Positions 6,686 to 14,090 of a DNA stretch of 17,605 nucleotides are shown here, one piece after another. Source of the stretch: an uncultured Chloroflexota bacterium (GTDB lineage: Bacteria; Chloroflexota; Anaerolineae; B4-G1; DUEL01). The position numbers were made by a program, and so were the translations under genes. The stretch spans positions 1-17,605 of the forward strand of contig CAKZOY010000182.1 in NCBI GenBank assembly GCA_937138275.1, written 5' to 3'. The notes beneath the pieces were generated by a model. The model was not told where the DNA came from, made no database searches, and saw only the letters and a list, made by a program, of their open reading frames with translations. How positions within the stretch are numbered: position 1 is the first letter of the stretch; every line of letters starts with the position of its first letter.

Positions 6686-9600
6686 CTATCGGAATAGGGG
6701 CAGATACCAGATGCCGTCGTCACTTCCAACCACCAGCCGACCGCCGCCGATCCCCAGTTCGCAGGTGTTCAGGGTGGAAAGGCCGATGTTGTGGGGTGTG
6801 CAGCCCGTCACCATCCCCTGTCCGTCCAGCGGGCAGCGGTATACCCCGGCGCCGTAGGTGCTCACGTAGAGCACTCTGTTGTCCGCATCGTGGGCCAGGC
6901 CATAGATGGTCCGGTCCGGGATGGACGTCACCTTACTCCAGTTTTCGCCGCCGACGCGGGCATAGAGCCCCTTATTCAGCCCCAGTCCGGCATAGAGGGT
7001 GTTCTCGGCCCGAGCGATGCTCCAGACCTGGGCATCGCCACAACCGGTCATCAGAACGGTTTGTTCTAACCACGACTGCCCGCCGTTGGAGGAGATGTAG
7101 AGTTTGCAGTCCCGCGCGCCGGCGTATATCTCGCTTCCGAAGACGAAGAGAGAGCGAATCCGTTTCTCAGTAATGCCCGTATTGGCCTCCTGCCAGGAGA
7201 TATTATTGATACCCGTCTTGTAAACCCCCTTAGTATTCGTCCCGGCGTAGAGGGTAGTTCCGCTGAGGACCAACCCATAGACCTGGAGTTCACCCAGGCC
7301 ATTGTTGATCGCCGTCGCTGTATTCCCCGTAATTTTGTACACCCCGTCATTCCATACCCTGACAAACCCCTGATTGCAATCAACGGGGTTGGGGACAACC
7401 GGCAAAGGGTTGCGGCTCTCCTGGATCACCTGACTCCAGTTCTGGGCATTATCTGTGGATTTCCATACCCCGTTGTCCCAGGTACCGGCGTACCAGACGT
7501 TGGACTTGCAATAGGCAGGGGAGCGGAATTGACCGGAGGTGCCGCTTCCCCGGCTCCAGGCGGGCGGATAGTTTCGCAGGACCAGCGGGAGGTAGATGTG
7601 GAAAGAGCGATAGGCCGTTGTCGCCGTCCCTTCGCCGGCATTCCCGGCCCGATCATAAGCAATAGTACGGAAAGTGTATACACGCCCCAGAGTGACGGTA
7701 ACGAAATCCGCCTGGGTGAGCGTAGTATACGGAAGCCATACCTGCCAGCTGCCTGTATCCTCCTTATAGAGAACAGTGTACCCCCCTTCCAGACCGGAGA
7801 GAGTATCGGCCGCCGACCAGGAAACAGGGATCGGGCCGACCGCCAGTTGGGCAGGAGCCGTCACCACCACCGTCGGGGCACTCAGGTCGGGAGTGACAAC
7901 GGAGCTGAGGCCGCTCCAGTTACCTCTGTTCCCGTTCCCATCCACCGCCCGCACACGGGCACGGTATCCCACCCCCTCCACCGTCGCCTGAGTGAAGGTG
8001 AGTACAGCCTGTGCGGTCCAGAAAACCCCGGTGTATCCCTGCGTGCTGGTGACGTTCACCCAGTACCCGGCGATCCCCGCCCCGTCGGTGGAGGCAGGCC
8101 AGGTATAGACCACGGTGGAGGTGACCCAGGGGGCGCGGTGGGGTTGGGGGGCGCTTGCCGTTGGGGTCACCGTATCCACCCTGACGGTGACACTGACTGG
8201 CGCGCTGACGTTCCCGGCGATGTCCTGCGCCTGTGCCATGACCGTGTAGAGTTTGTTATCGGCCGTGGGCAGGGTCCAGGTATAGGTCCAGGCCGCCGTC
8301 CCGATAGCCGGGAACCACTCAGCCCCGGTAGTCACCGAGACAACTTCCACACCGGAATGTTCATCCCCCGCCGTGCCGGTGATCACAAACGTCGGCTGGT
8401 GGACTCCGGTCAGAACCTGCCCCGCGCTCGGAGAGACAATCGTTACCGTCGGCCCCCGGCGATCCAGAAGGATGGTATCGGAGAACGGGCCACCGACGTT
8501 GCCCGCCCGGTCCTGGAACTGGACGTAGACGGTCTTCAAGCCATCGCTCGCTCCGTCCAGCGTCCACAGACGGGTAGAGGTGAAATCCTCCCATCCGCTC
8601 CAGGAAGTGCCATCGTTGCTCAGGCGCATTCGGGCGACGCCGCTGGCGGGAGGCGGATCGTCCGCCGTCAGAGTGAGGGTAACGGTGATGCCCACCGTAT
8701 ACAGGCTTCCCCCGGCGACCGTGATGCTTCCAGCGGGCGTGACCCGGTCCAGGAAGACCGTATCGGTGAACGGCCCGGCGGCGTTCGCCAGATTATCGCG
8801 GAACCAGGCGTAAACGGTCCTTTCCCCATCGGAATCGTCCAGTGTCCAGGAGGCAGTGATGCTGTAGGATTGCCAGGAGGAGCAAGCAGGGCCGTTGCTC
8901 AGACACATCTGGGCGACGCCGCAGCCGGTGACGTTATCCGCAGCGAAGAGGCTCAGGGAGACATTCGTCCTGCTCACGTAGTAGGCACCTCCGGCGATGG
9001 TGATCCCGCCCGTAGCAGGGGGAAGGCCATCGTAAGTGTAAGTATACACCTGAGTCGCCCGGTTCCCCGCTTTGTCGTAAACTGTGACGGTGATCTGGCC
9101 GCTTTCTGTCGCCCCCGGCGGCACGTCATAGGAACCGGAGAAGGCTGCCGGAGTGGTATCATCGTTGGGCGCACTTCCAAAGGCCGAAGAGAAAGTAGCC
9201 CTATCCAGCCCGGAGGGGCCTCCATCCGCCGCATTTCCTCCAACATAGAACGTTTTGGGAGAGCCGGAGGTGTTGGTGTAGAACAGGGTCAGGCCGGAAA
9301 TATAGAAGTAGTCCGATAGACCGGAGGCGTAGGCATTACTGATGGTCGGGGCGGAGAGGTCGGGGGTGACGACGGGGCTGAGGCCGCTCCAGTTGCCTCT
9401 GTTCCCGTTTCCATCCACCGCCCGCACGCGGGCAAAGTAGCCCTGCCCTTCGGATACCCCATTAACGGTCAGGCTGGTCCCCGAAGCCCAGAGCGTGTCC
9501 GTGAACCCTCCGGTGCTGGTGATGTTCACCCAGTACCCGGCGATCCCCGCCCCGTCGGTGGAGGCAGGCCAGGTATAGACCACGGTGGAGGTGACCCAGG

Positions 9601-10978
9601 GGGCGCGGTGGGGTTGGGGGGCGCTTGCCGTTGGGGTCACCGTATCCACCCTGACGGTGACGCTGGCTGGCGCGCTGACGTTCCCGGCGATATCCTGCGC
9701 CTGCGCCGTGACCGTGTAGAGTTTGTTATCGGCCGTGGGCAGAGTCCAGGTATAGGCCCAGGCCGCCGTCCCGATAGCCGGGAACCACCCAGCCCCGGTA
9801 GTCACCGAGACGACTTCCACACCGGAATGTTCATCCCCCGCCGTGCCGGTGATAACGATCTGGGGTTGATGGGATGTCGTCAGGACGCTGCCGGCCGCAG
9901 GGTACAGAACGGTCACCGTCGGCAACGCTGTATCCACTTTGAAGGGGCCCAGGTGGACGGTATCCGTCGCCCAGTTTCCGGCGCCATCTTTCGCCCGCAG
10001 ATGGAACCAGTTATCTCCCGACGAAAAAGAGGCCGTCACAACCTGCGTGGTCGTGTAGGGATCGCCATCCCCCACCGGAGTGCCGGGAGCGGAATCCCAG
10101 CGGTAGAAATACGCTACCCCGCTGCCGTCCGAGACGGCGCTCCAGGAGATGGGAACGGAGTTGCGGGGAATCCACGTGCCCAGGGGGGTGCCGTCCGTCG
10201 TTGTGACCACCGACGGGTTGGCCGGAGGCCGGTTGTCCACGGTAACAGAGCGCGTGGCGACGAGGCCCGCCGTTCCCAGAAAATCTTCGGCCGTCGCCGA
10301 GACGGTGTATACGGTCCCGTCTTCGGTCCCGAAAGAGACCGTATAGACCCAGGGCGAGATTCCATCGGCCTGGACCCAGGAAGTGTCGGTCGCCACCCGG
10401 ACTCTTTGCACGCCCGCTCCTCCCTCGTTGTCCGCCGCCGTGCCGGTGACCACCAGTTTAGTGCCGGTGAAGTACCCGGTCGGGAGGGAGGAGATAGCGA
10501 CCGTCGGGCCGGTGATGTCCCGGACAAAAGTGATGGCGACGGTGACCGGTATTTCGTCGGTATTGGTCACGACAAACGGGACGTTTTCCTGGCTGCTGTG
10601 GCCGGTGGAGATGGTGTACGAAACCTTCACCGTCCAGGGAAGATTCGGAGACGTCCCGGAGGTGTAGGTTCGCTCCGCCTCGCCGAACGCCGCACCGGCG
10701 GTAAAGGTGAGGGGAGGGGTTCCCGTCATCTCCACCGTCAGGGTGAGGACTCCTCCGACGGCGTTGGAAAAATAGACGGTTTTGGTCACTCCGTCGCCGT
10801 CGGCGGGGTCATAGAGGGGAAGGTCGGCGTTGAGGGTGATAAAGCGAATCGCAGGGTCGGTGCCGGTGCCGGGGGCGGCCTGGGCAGGTCCGCCCAGGCC
10901 GATTATCCATAAGACCAGCGCTATCAGTGCCAGTCCGAATGCCAGCAGTGCGCGAACAGACGTCCTATCCTTGCCCAT
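6686..10978 (-). CDS. Large secreted Ig-like / beta-propeller surface protein
   Basis: A 1430-residue protein. An N-terminal hydrophobic export signal (about 10-35, ending near AQAAPG) is followed by many bacterial Ig-like or fibronectin-like modules (about 40-1120). These have recurring phrases such as GTAGDEHSGVEVVSV, YTVTAQAQDIAGNVSAP and AVDGNGNRGNWSGLS. The C-terminal part (about 1135-1430) has six or more BNR/sortilin-like propeller strands: WYAGTWDNGVWKST, LYAGTNTKGVYKT, IYAGARDCKLYIS, LYAGLGLNKGLYA and LYVSTYGAGVYR. No sortase motif or C-terminal membrane anchor is seen, so it is probably released or bound non-covalently. A role in adhesion or surface structure is likely, but the ligand is unknown. 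ATG 10978 has GAGGTG at 10983-10988. The gene begins a tight cluster, with the kinase remnant 3 nt downstream. Confidence 0.85.
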   Translation of the reverse strand: MGKDRTSVRALLAFGLALIALVLWIIGLGGPAQAAPGTGTDPAIRFITLNADLPLYDPADGDGVTKTVYFSNAVGGVLTLTVEMTGTPPLTFTAGAAFGEAERTYTSGTSPNLPWTVKVSYTISTGHSSQENVPFVVTNTDEIPVTVAITFVRDITGPTVAISSLPTGYFTGTKLVVTGTAADNEGGAGVQRVRVATDTSWVQADGISPWVYTVSFGTEDGTVYTVSATAEDFLGTAGLVATRSVTVDNRPPANPSVVTTTDGTPLGTWIPRNSVPISWSAVSDGSGVAYFYRWDSAPGTPVGDGDPYTTTQVVTASFSSGDNWFHLRAKDGAGNWATDTVHLGPFKVDTALPTVTVLYPAAGSVLTTSHQPQIVITGTAGDEHSGVEVVSVTTGAGWFPAIGTAAWAYTWTLPTADNKLYTVTAQAQDIAGNVSAPASVTVRVDTVTPTASAPQPHRAPWVTSTVVYTWPASTDGAGIAGYWVNITSTGGFTDTLWASGTSLTVNGVSEGQGYFARVRAVDGNGNRGNWSGLSPVVTPDLSAPTISNAYASGLSDYFYISGLTLFYTNTSGSPKTFYVGGNAADGGPSGLDRATFSSAFGSAPNDDTTPAAFSGSYDVPPGATESGQITVTVYDKAGNRATQVYTYTYDGLPPATGGITIAGGAYYVSRTNVSLSLFAADNVTGCGVAQMCLSNGPACSSWQSYSITASWTLDDSDGERTVYAWFRDNLANAAGPFTDTVFLDRVTPAGSITVAGGSLYTVGITVTLTLTADDPPPASGVARMRLSNDGTSWSGWEDFTSTRLWTLDGASDGLKTVYVQFQDRAGNVGGPFSDTILLDRRGPTVTIVSPSAGQVLTGVHQPTFVITGTAGDEHSGVEVVSVTTGAEWFPAIGTAAWTYTWTLPTADNKLYTVMAQAQDIAGNVSAPVSVTVRVDTVTPTASAPQPHRAPWVTSTVVYTWPASTDGAGIAGYWVNVTSTQGYTGVFWTAQAVLTFTQATVEGVGYRARVRAVDGNGNRGNWSGLSSVVTPDLSAPTVVVTAPAQLAVGPIPVSWSAADTLSGLEGGYTVLYKEDTGSWQVWLPYTTLTQADFVTVTLGRVYTFRTIAYDRAGNAGEGTATTAYRSFHIYLPLVLRNYPPAWSRGSGTSGQFRSPAYCKSNVWYAGTWDNGVWKSTDNAQNWSQVIQESRNPLPVVPNPVDCNQGFVRVWNDGVYKITGNTATAINNGLGELQVYGLVLSGTTLYAGTNTKGVYKTGINNISWQEANTGITEKRIRSLFVFGSEIYAGARDCKLYISSNGGQSWLEQTVLMTGCGDAQVWSIARAENTLYAGLGLNKGLYARVGGENWSKVTSIPDRTIYGLAHDADNRVLYVSTYGAGVYRCPLDGQGMVTGCTPHNIGLSTLNTCELGIGGGRLVVGSDDGIWYLPLFR
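8042..8382 (-). repeat. Intragenic repeat, C-terminal copy
   Basis: About 341 bp nearly identical to 9512-9852 (offset 1470 bp, 490 codons). The similarity resumes around 7872-7965 versus 9345-9438 at offset 1473. It encodes about residues 866-979 of the surface protein. Confidence 0.88.
9512..9852 (-). repeat. Intragenic repeat, N-terminal copy
   Basis: Partner of 8042-8382, encoding about residues 376-489. Only scattered base differences are visible, fewer than expected for old Ig-like modules. This points to recent duplication or ongoing gene conversion. Confidence 0.88.
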
Positions 10979-11352
10979 AATGCACCTCAGATGTTCTGTG
11001 ATAATAACCGTTCAGCCGGTCTGGCTGATGGAACTGCTGCCACTTCATCCCCAACGATGCACGTTAACCATCTCTGATGAGAGGGAACGGGTCCCCCTTT
11101 AACCTCACCCCCTTTCTGGCCGCAGAGGGTGCTGAGAAAATTCCTCCCTAAACCGCCGAGACACCAAGAAACTGGTAATTCTGCTCCACTTTCGGAGCAT
11201 TTTCCGCCTTTTCCCGGGATTTTGTTCCCCCAAAGCGACTTTTTCAGCACCTTCTGTAGCGGGAGAAGGATATCGTCCTAACCTCTCCGATGAGGTCTAA
11301 AAAATGGGTCAACGGCAAGCGAAAGGCGACAGCGCAGTCCGGAGCGGAAAAA
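10979..11352. other. Intergenic region upstream of the surface-protein gene
   Basis: 374 bases without a gene. It holds a CTCACCC repeat motif (11100-11110), the MITE-like element at 11123-11256 and a small hairpin TGCTCC/GGAGCA at 11182-11199. A promoter for the surface-protein cluster is expected here, but no clear -35/-10 pair was found. Confidence 0.55.
11123..11256. mobile_element. MITE-like element or IS remnant
   Basis: A non-coding stretch of 134 bp has imperfect terminal inverted repeats. 11123-11140 (CAGAGGGTGCTGAGAAAA) pairs with the reverse complement of 11239-11256 (CAGAAGGTGCTGAAAAAG), 15 of 18 matching. The GGTGCTGAAAAA end resembles termini of several IS families, but I cannot assign one. 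No target duplication is evident. Confidence 0.5.
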
Positions 11353-12615
11353 TCATCCCCCTTCGGGCGTCGGTGGTGGTGGTGGTGGTGGTGGCGGCGG
11401 TGGTGGCTGTTCCCCGCCTCCGGGTGGAGGCGCGACCGGCGACGGGGTCGGTGTGCTGGTAGGTGGAGGGGTGCGGGTGGGTGGGACGCGGGTGAAGGTG
11501 GGAGTGGGCGCTGGAGCACGGGTCGCCGTGGGCCGCGGGGTGCCACTGACCTCCTCTGTGAGCGTTGGGGCCATCACCTCAGCGGTCGGCGTTGTGTGGG
11601 GTCGGGTCTGGACGGGAGCGGGCGGTGTGGGGGTGTGCTGCCGATTCCAGATCGCCGTCAACCCCCACAGGGCGCCGCTCACCAGGCATACCAGCAGGGC
11701 CAGCCCGCCGATGATCCCCAGAATAATGCGCTGGCGGGCGGAGAGGGAGAGGGCTTTCCGGGCAGGCTGCTGCCTGGGGACGGTCGCCGCCTTGCCCCCC
11801 ACCCGGGCGATCACCACCGAGATGTTGTCCGGTCCGCCCCGTTTGTTCGCCAGTTTGATCAATTCCCGAACGGCTCGCTGGGGCGCGTATTTCTGGACAA
11901 TTCTGGCGATCTCCTCGTCCCGCACCACATCGGTGAGGCCGTCGGAGCAGAGAAGGATCACATCGCCCGGGGCGAGGCGCCGCTGGTTCAAGTCCACGAC
12001 AACCGTCGGGGCGGCCCCCATAGAACGCAGCAGTACGTTCCGGTCGGGGTCTATCTCCAGTTGCTTCAGGCTGATCTGCCCCATATCGTACTTCTGCTGG
12101 GCCAGGGTGTGATCCCGAGTAATGCGGTCCACCTGACCGTTGCGGAAGAGGTAGGCGCGGCTATCGCCCACATTTGCCACGTACAGGATATCTCCATAAA
12201 TAACGGCGGCAACGATGGTGCTTCCGGCATCCCGGGCACCGGTGCTCTGGATATACTGGTAGAGGGCCACGTTGGCCTGCAGAACGGCCTGCTGGAGGTT
12301 GTAGCCGGGATTGACATCGGGAGGGGAGTCATAGTACCGTTCCACCATCACCCGACGGACCCAGCGGCTGGCTTCGCTGCCCGATCCCCCGCCCCCCACC
12401 CCGTCGGCCACCACCAGGATCTGTCCCATATAGGCCAACCGGGTGGGATCGGGCTGGAAGGGGAAGGTGCTGGAATCGGTGTGGGGATAGATGGCGTCCT
12501 CGTTCCCCTCCCGTTGACGGCCCTTATCGGTGGCGCTCCGTACCTCCAGGGGAGGGAAGGAAAGCCTCTGGGAAGTATTGCCGGTAGAACGATTGGGCAC
12601 AGATGAGACGTTCAT
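11353..12615 (-). CDS. PP2C-family Ser/Thr protein phosphatase, membrane-anchored
   Basis: A 420-residue protein that removes phosphate from Ser/Thr and is the likely antagonist of the neighbouring kinases. The PP2C/PPM catalytic domain (about 25-272) has all metal-binding Asp motifs: GNEDA (D40), ADGVGG (D71), CSDGL (D225) and PDNISVV (D263). It also has GSTIVAAV and VANVGDSRAYL. One membrane span (about 297-321) follows, then a Thr-Pro-rich outside tail with a run of 12 Pro, ending PTPEGG. The catalytic domain is cytoplasmic. ATG 12615 is preceded by AGGAGG at 12623-12628 (7 nt). An in-frame TTG at 12618 is less likely. The start lies 3 nt after the stop of kinase B, suggesting coupled translation. 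Confidence 0.95.
   Translation of the reverse strand: MNVSSVPNRSTGNTSQRLSFPPLEVRSATDKGRQREGNEDAIYPHTDSSTFPFQPDPTRLAYMGQILVVADGVGGGGSGSEASRWVRRVMVERYYDSPPDVNPGYNLQQAVLQANVALYQYIQSTGARDAGSTIVAAVIYGDILYVANVGDSRAYLFRNGQVDRITRDHTLAQQKYDMGQISLKQLEIDPDRNVLLRSMGAAPTVVVDLNQRRLAPGDVILLCSDGLTDVVRDEEIARIVQKYAPQRAVRELIKLANKRGGPDNISVVIARVGGKAATVPRQQPARKALSLSARQRIILGIIGGLALLVCLVSGALWGLTAIWNRQHTPTPPAPVQTRPHTTPTAEVMAPTLTEEVSGTPRPTATRAPAPTPTFTRVPPTRTPPPTSTPTPSPVAPPPGGGEQPPPPPPPPPPPPTPEGG
11371..11407. repeat. GGT/CCA microsatellite encoding poly-Pro
   Basis: A run of GGT units with a few GGC units (plus strand) encodes the 12-Pro run near the C-terminus of the phosphatase. Slippage would change length by whole codons, without a frameshift. 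Confidence 0.85.
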
Positions 12616-12618
12616 CAA

Positions 12619-13887
12619 TCAGCCTCCTGAGGCCGAGGGATGGGATATATGGGCCGACGGAGGAGGTGTGGGTGCCGGAGTGGAAGTGGGACGCGGAGCG
12701 GCGGGCGTCTCGGTGAATAAGGGGTCGGGGGTCCGGCGCTCGGCGGACGGGGTTGAGGTTTTCAGGGGGACACCCACCGGCGTGGGGAGCGGGGTCGGCG
12801 AGTTTGTGCGAAGGGAGGAAAGGATCCCCTGCGTGGCCCAACTGCTGGTGAGCAGCCAGGCGATCAGGGCAATGCCCATACTCCCCCGCCGGGCCAGCGC
12901 TTCCCAGTCCCGCGGCAACGGGATCGCTTCCAGGGAACGGCGCATCTCGGCAGTGCTCTGAAAGCGCTCCTGGGGGTTCTTCGCCAGCGCCCGCATCACC
13001 ACCTGCTCCAGCGGCTCCGGAACGTCTGGACGAAGTCGGCGGATGGGAGGAGGAAGATGATCCGGGTCCCTCAACTCCTCCATATCGGCAAACGGCAGTT
13101 GACCAGTCAGCATTTCGTAAATCATACCCCCCAGTGAAAAGAGGTCCGAGCGGGCGTCCACGGTAACCGGCAGGCCCTCCACTTCCTGCGCCTGCTCCGG
13201 GGAGAGGTACTCCGGGGTGACGACCCCCAGGATGCCGAGGCGGGGGAAGCGCATATCCCGAGCCAGGCCGAAATCGCAGAGAACGGCATACGGGACGGTG
13301 CTGCGCAGGAACTTGAAGCGGCGACGCCGGAAAAGGACGTTGTTCGGCTTGACATCCAGGTTGAGGACGTGGTGGCCGTGGATGTGCTCCAGAGCAGCCA
13401 CCATCTGACGGGCGACCCCCAGCGTGAGCAGAAGGCTCAGCGGCCGCGCCCGCTCGGCCGAACGAGCCCGGAAGAGGCCGTCGGAGAGGGTGGTGCGGAA
13501 AAGGTACTGGGCCAGCGATCCCCCGTCCACCAGTTCCATCGTGTAGTACCAGCCCCAGCCGAAGGGGAACTGCTCCCGTGCGGCGAAGACGGACTTGTGG
13601 TATCCCAGGAGGGGATAGATGCGCACGACGTGGGGATGGGCGAAGCGGCGCAGGAAGTCGGCCTCGGCGGAGAGAGCGGCCTCGTACTCCGGACGGGCCA
13701 CTTTCATCGCCAGGCGGACGGGAACATCCGGGCGTCGGTATTTGCGCCGCACCCGCACCTCAAAAATCTGGGCCATTCCTCCGGTGCCAGGAAAGGCCCG
13801 CACAACCTGATACGGCCCGATGATATCGCCGGGACGGATCAGCGCGTCCAGACAGATTCCCTCTTCTATCTGCTGATTCTCGCTCAT
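12619..13887 (-). CDS. Ser/Thr protein kinase B, membrane-anchored
   Basis: A 422-residue Hanks-type kinase. The glycine loop is FPGTGGMAQ (33-40), the ATP lysine K62 and helix-C Glu E75. The catalytic loop reads LNLDVKPNN (D178, K180, N183), with N-L in place of H-R. A basic insert (FRRRRFKFLR) precedes DFG (205-207), followed by VTPEYLSPEQ and SDLFSLGGMIYEMLTGQLPF. A membrane span (about 336-356) precedes a Thr-Pro-rich outside tail ending SASGG. A longer frame reaches 14058, but ATG 13887 has AGGAGG at 13895-13900 (7 nt) and starts the family-like sequence. It is a paralogue of kinase A and partner of the phosphatase 3 nt downstream. The missing Arg classes it as non-RD, so it probably does not depend on activation-loop phosphorylation (inference). 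Confidence 0.94.
   Translation of the reverse strand: MSENQQIEEGICLDALIRPGDIIGPYQVVRAFPGTGGMAQIFEVRVRRKYRRPDVPVRLAMKVARPEYEAALSAEADFLRRFAHPHVVRIYPLLGYHKSVFAAREQFPFGWGWYYTMELVDGGSLAQYLFRTTLSDGLFRARSAERARPLSLLLTLGVARQMVAALEHIHGHHVLNLDVKPNNVLFRRRRFKFLRSTVPYAVLCDFGLARDMRFPRLGILGVVTPEYLSPEQAQEVEGLPVTVDARSDLFSLGGMIYEMLTGQLPFADMEELRDPDHLPPPIRRLRPDVPEPLEQVVMRALAKNPQERFQSTAEMRRSLEAIPLPRDWEALARRGSMGIALIAWLLTSSWATQGILSSLRTNSPTPLPTPVGVPLKTSTPSAERRTPDPLFTETPAAPRPTSTPAPTPPPSAHISHPSASGG
12623..12628 (-). promoter_or_regulatory. Ribosome binding site of the phosphatase gene
   Basis: AGGAGG on the minus strand lies inside the last codons of kinase B, 7 nt before ATG 12615. It fixes the phosphatase start and supports translational coupling. 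Confidence 0.8.
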
Positions 13888-14090
13888 CGGTGATCCTCCT
13901 TCTGCACCGGTGCCCGTTCCGTCGGTTTGGCGGATGAAATGTTGGCCCTCCCGTAAGATTCCGGCGACTGGAAGTCGCCCGCAGGGGGCTCCGGCCGACG
14001 GTCGGCCTTCGCTGACCGGTACCAACACGGACGTCGCCCTACAGAGCAGCAGCGGCACGGCGTCCCCCTGGTGACGGGGTGAGGGTGAGG
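13888..14090. repeat. Intergenic palindromic repeats between VWA-FHA and kinase B genes
   Basis: 203 bases without a gene. They contain hairpin 13963-13979 (GGCGACT-GGA-AGTCGCC), hairpin 13993-14007 (GGCCGA-CGG-TCGGCC) and, next to the VWA-FHA stop, GACGGGGTGAGGGTGAGG (14073-14090), which matches the interspersed repeat at 1804-1821. They could act as an attenuator or mRNA-processing site between the two genes. No promoter is evident. Confidence 0.65.
13895..13900 (-). promoter_or_regulatory. Ribosome binding site of kinase B
   Basis: AGGAGG, 7 nt before ATG 13887. It decides this start over the upstream in-frame start at 14058, whose extra residues have kinase-unrelated, repeat-derived sequence. 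Confidence 0.85.

Noticed and set aside
7529..10912. Two long plus-strand open frames opposite the surface-protein gene
   Set aside because: The minus-strand frame has a signal peptide and repeated Ig-like and propeller motifs. The plus-strand products have none and merely mirror the DNA repeats.
11290..12606. Plus-strand frame of 438 codons opposite the phosphatase gene
   Set aside because: The minus strand has every PP2C metal motif and a strong ribosome binding site. The plus frame is a shadow.
13888..14058. N-terminal extension of kinase B
   Set aside because: The extra residues come from intergenic repeat sequence, and the internal ATG 13887 has a strong ribosome binding site.
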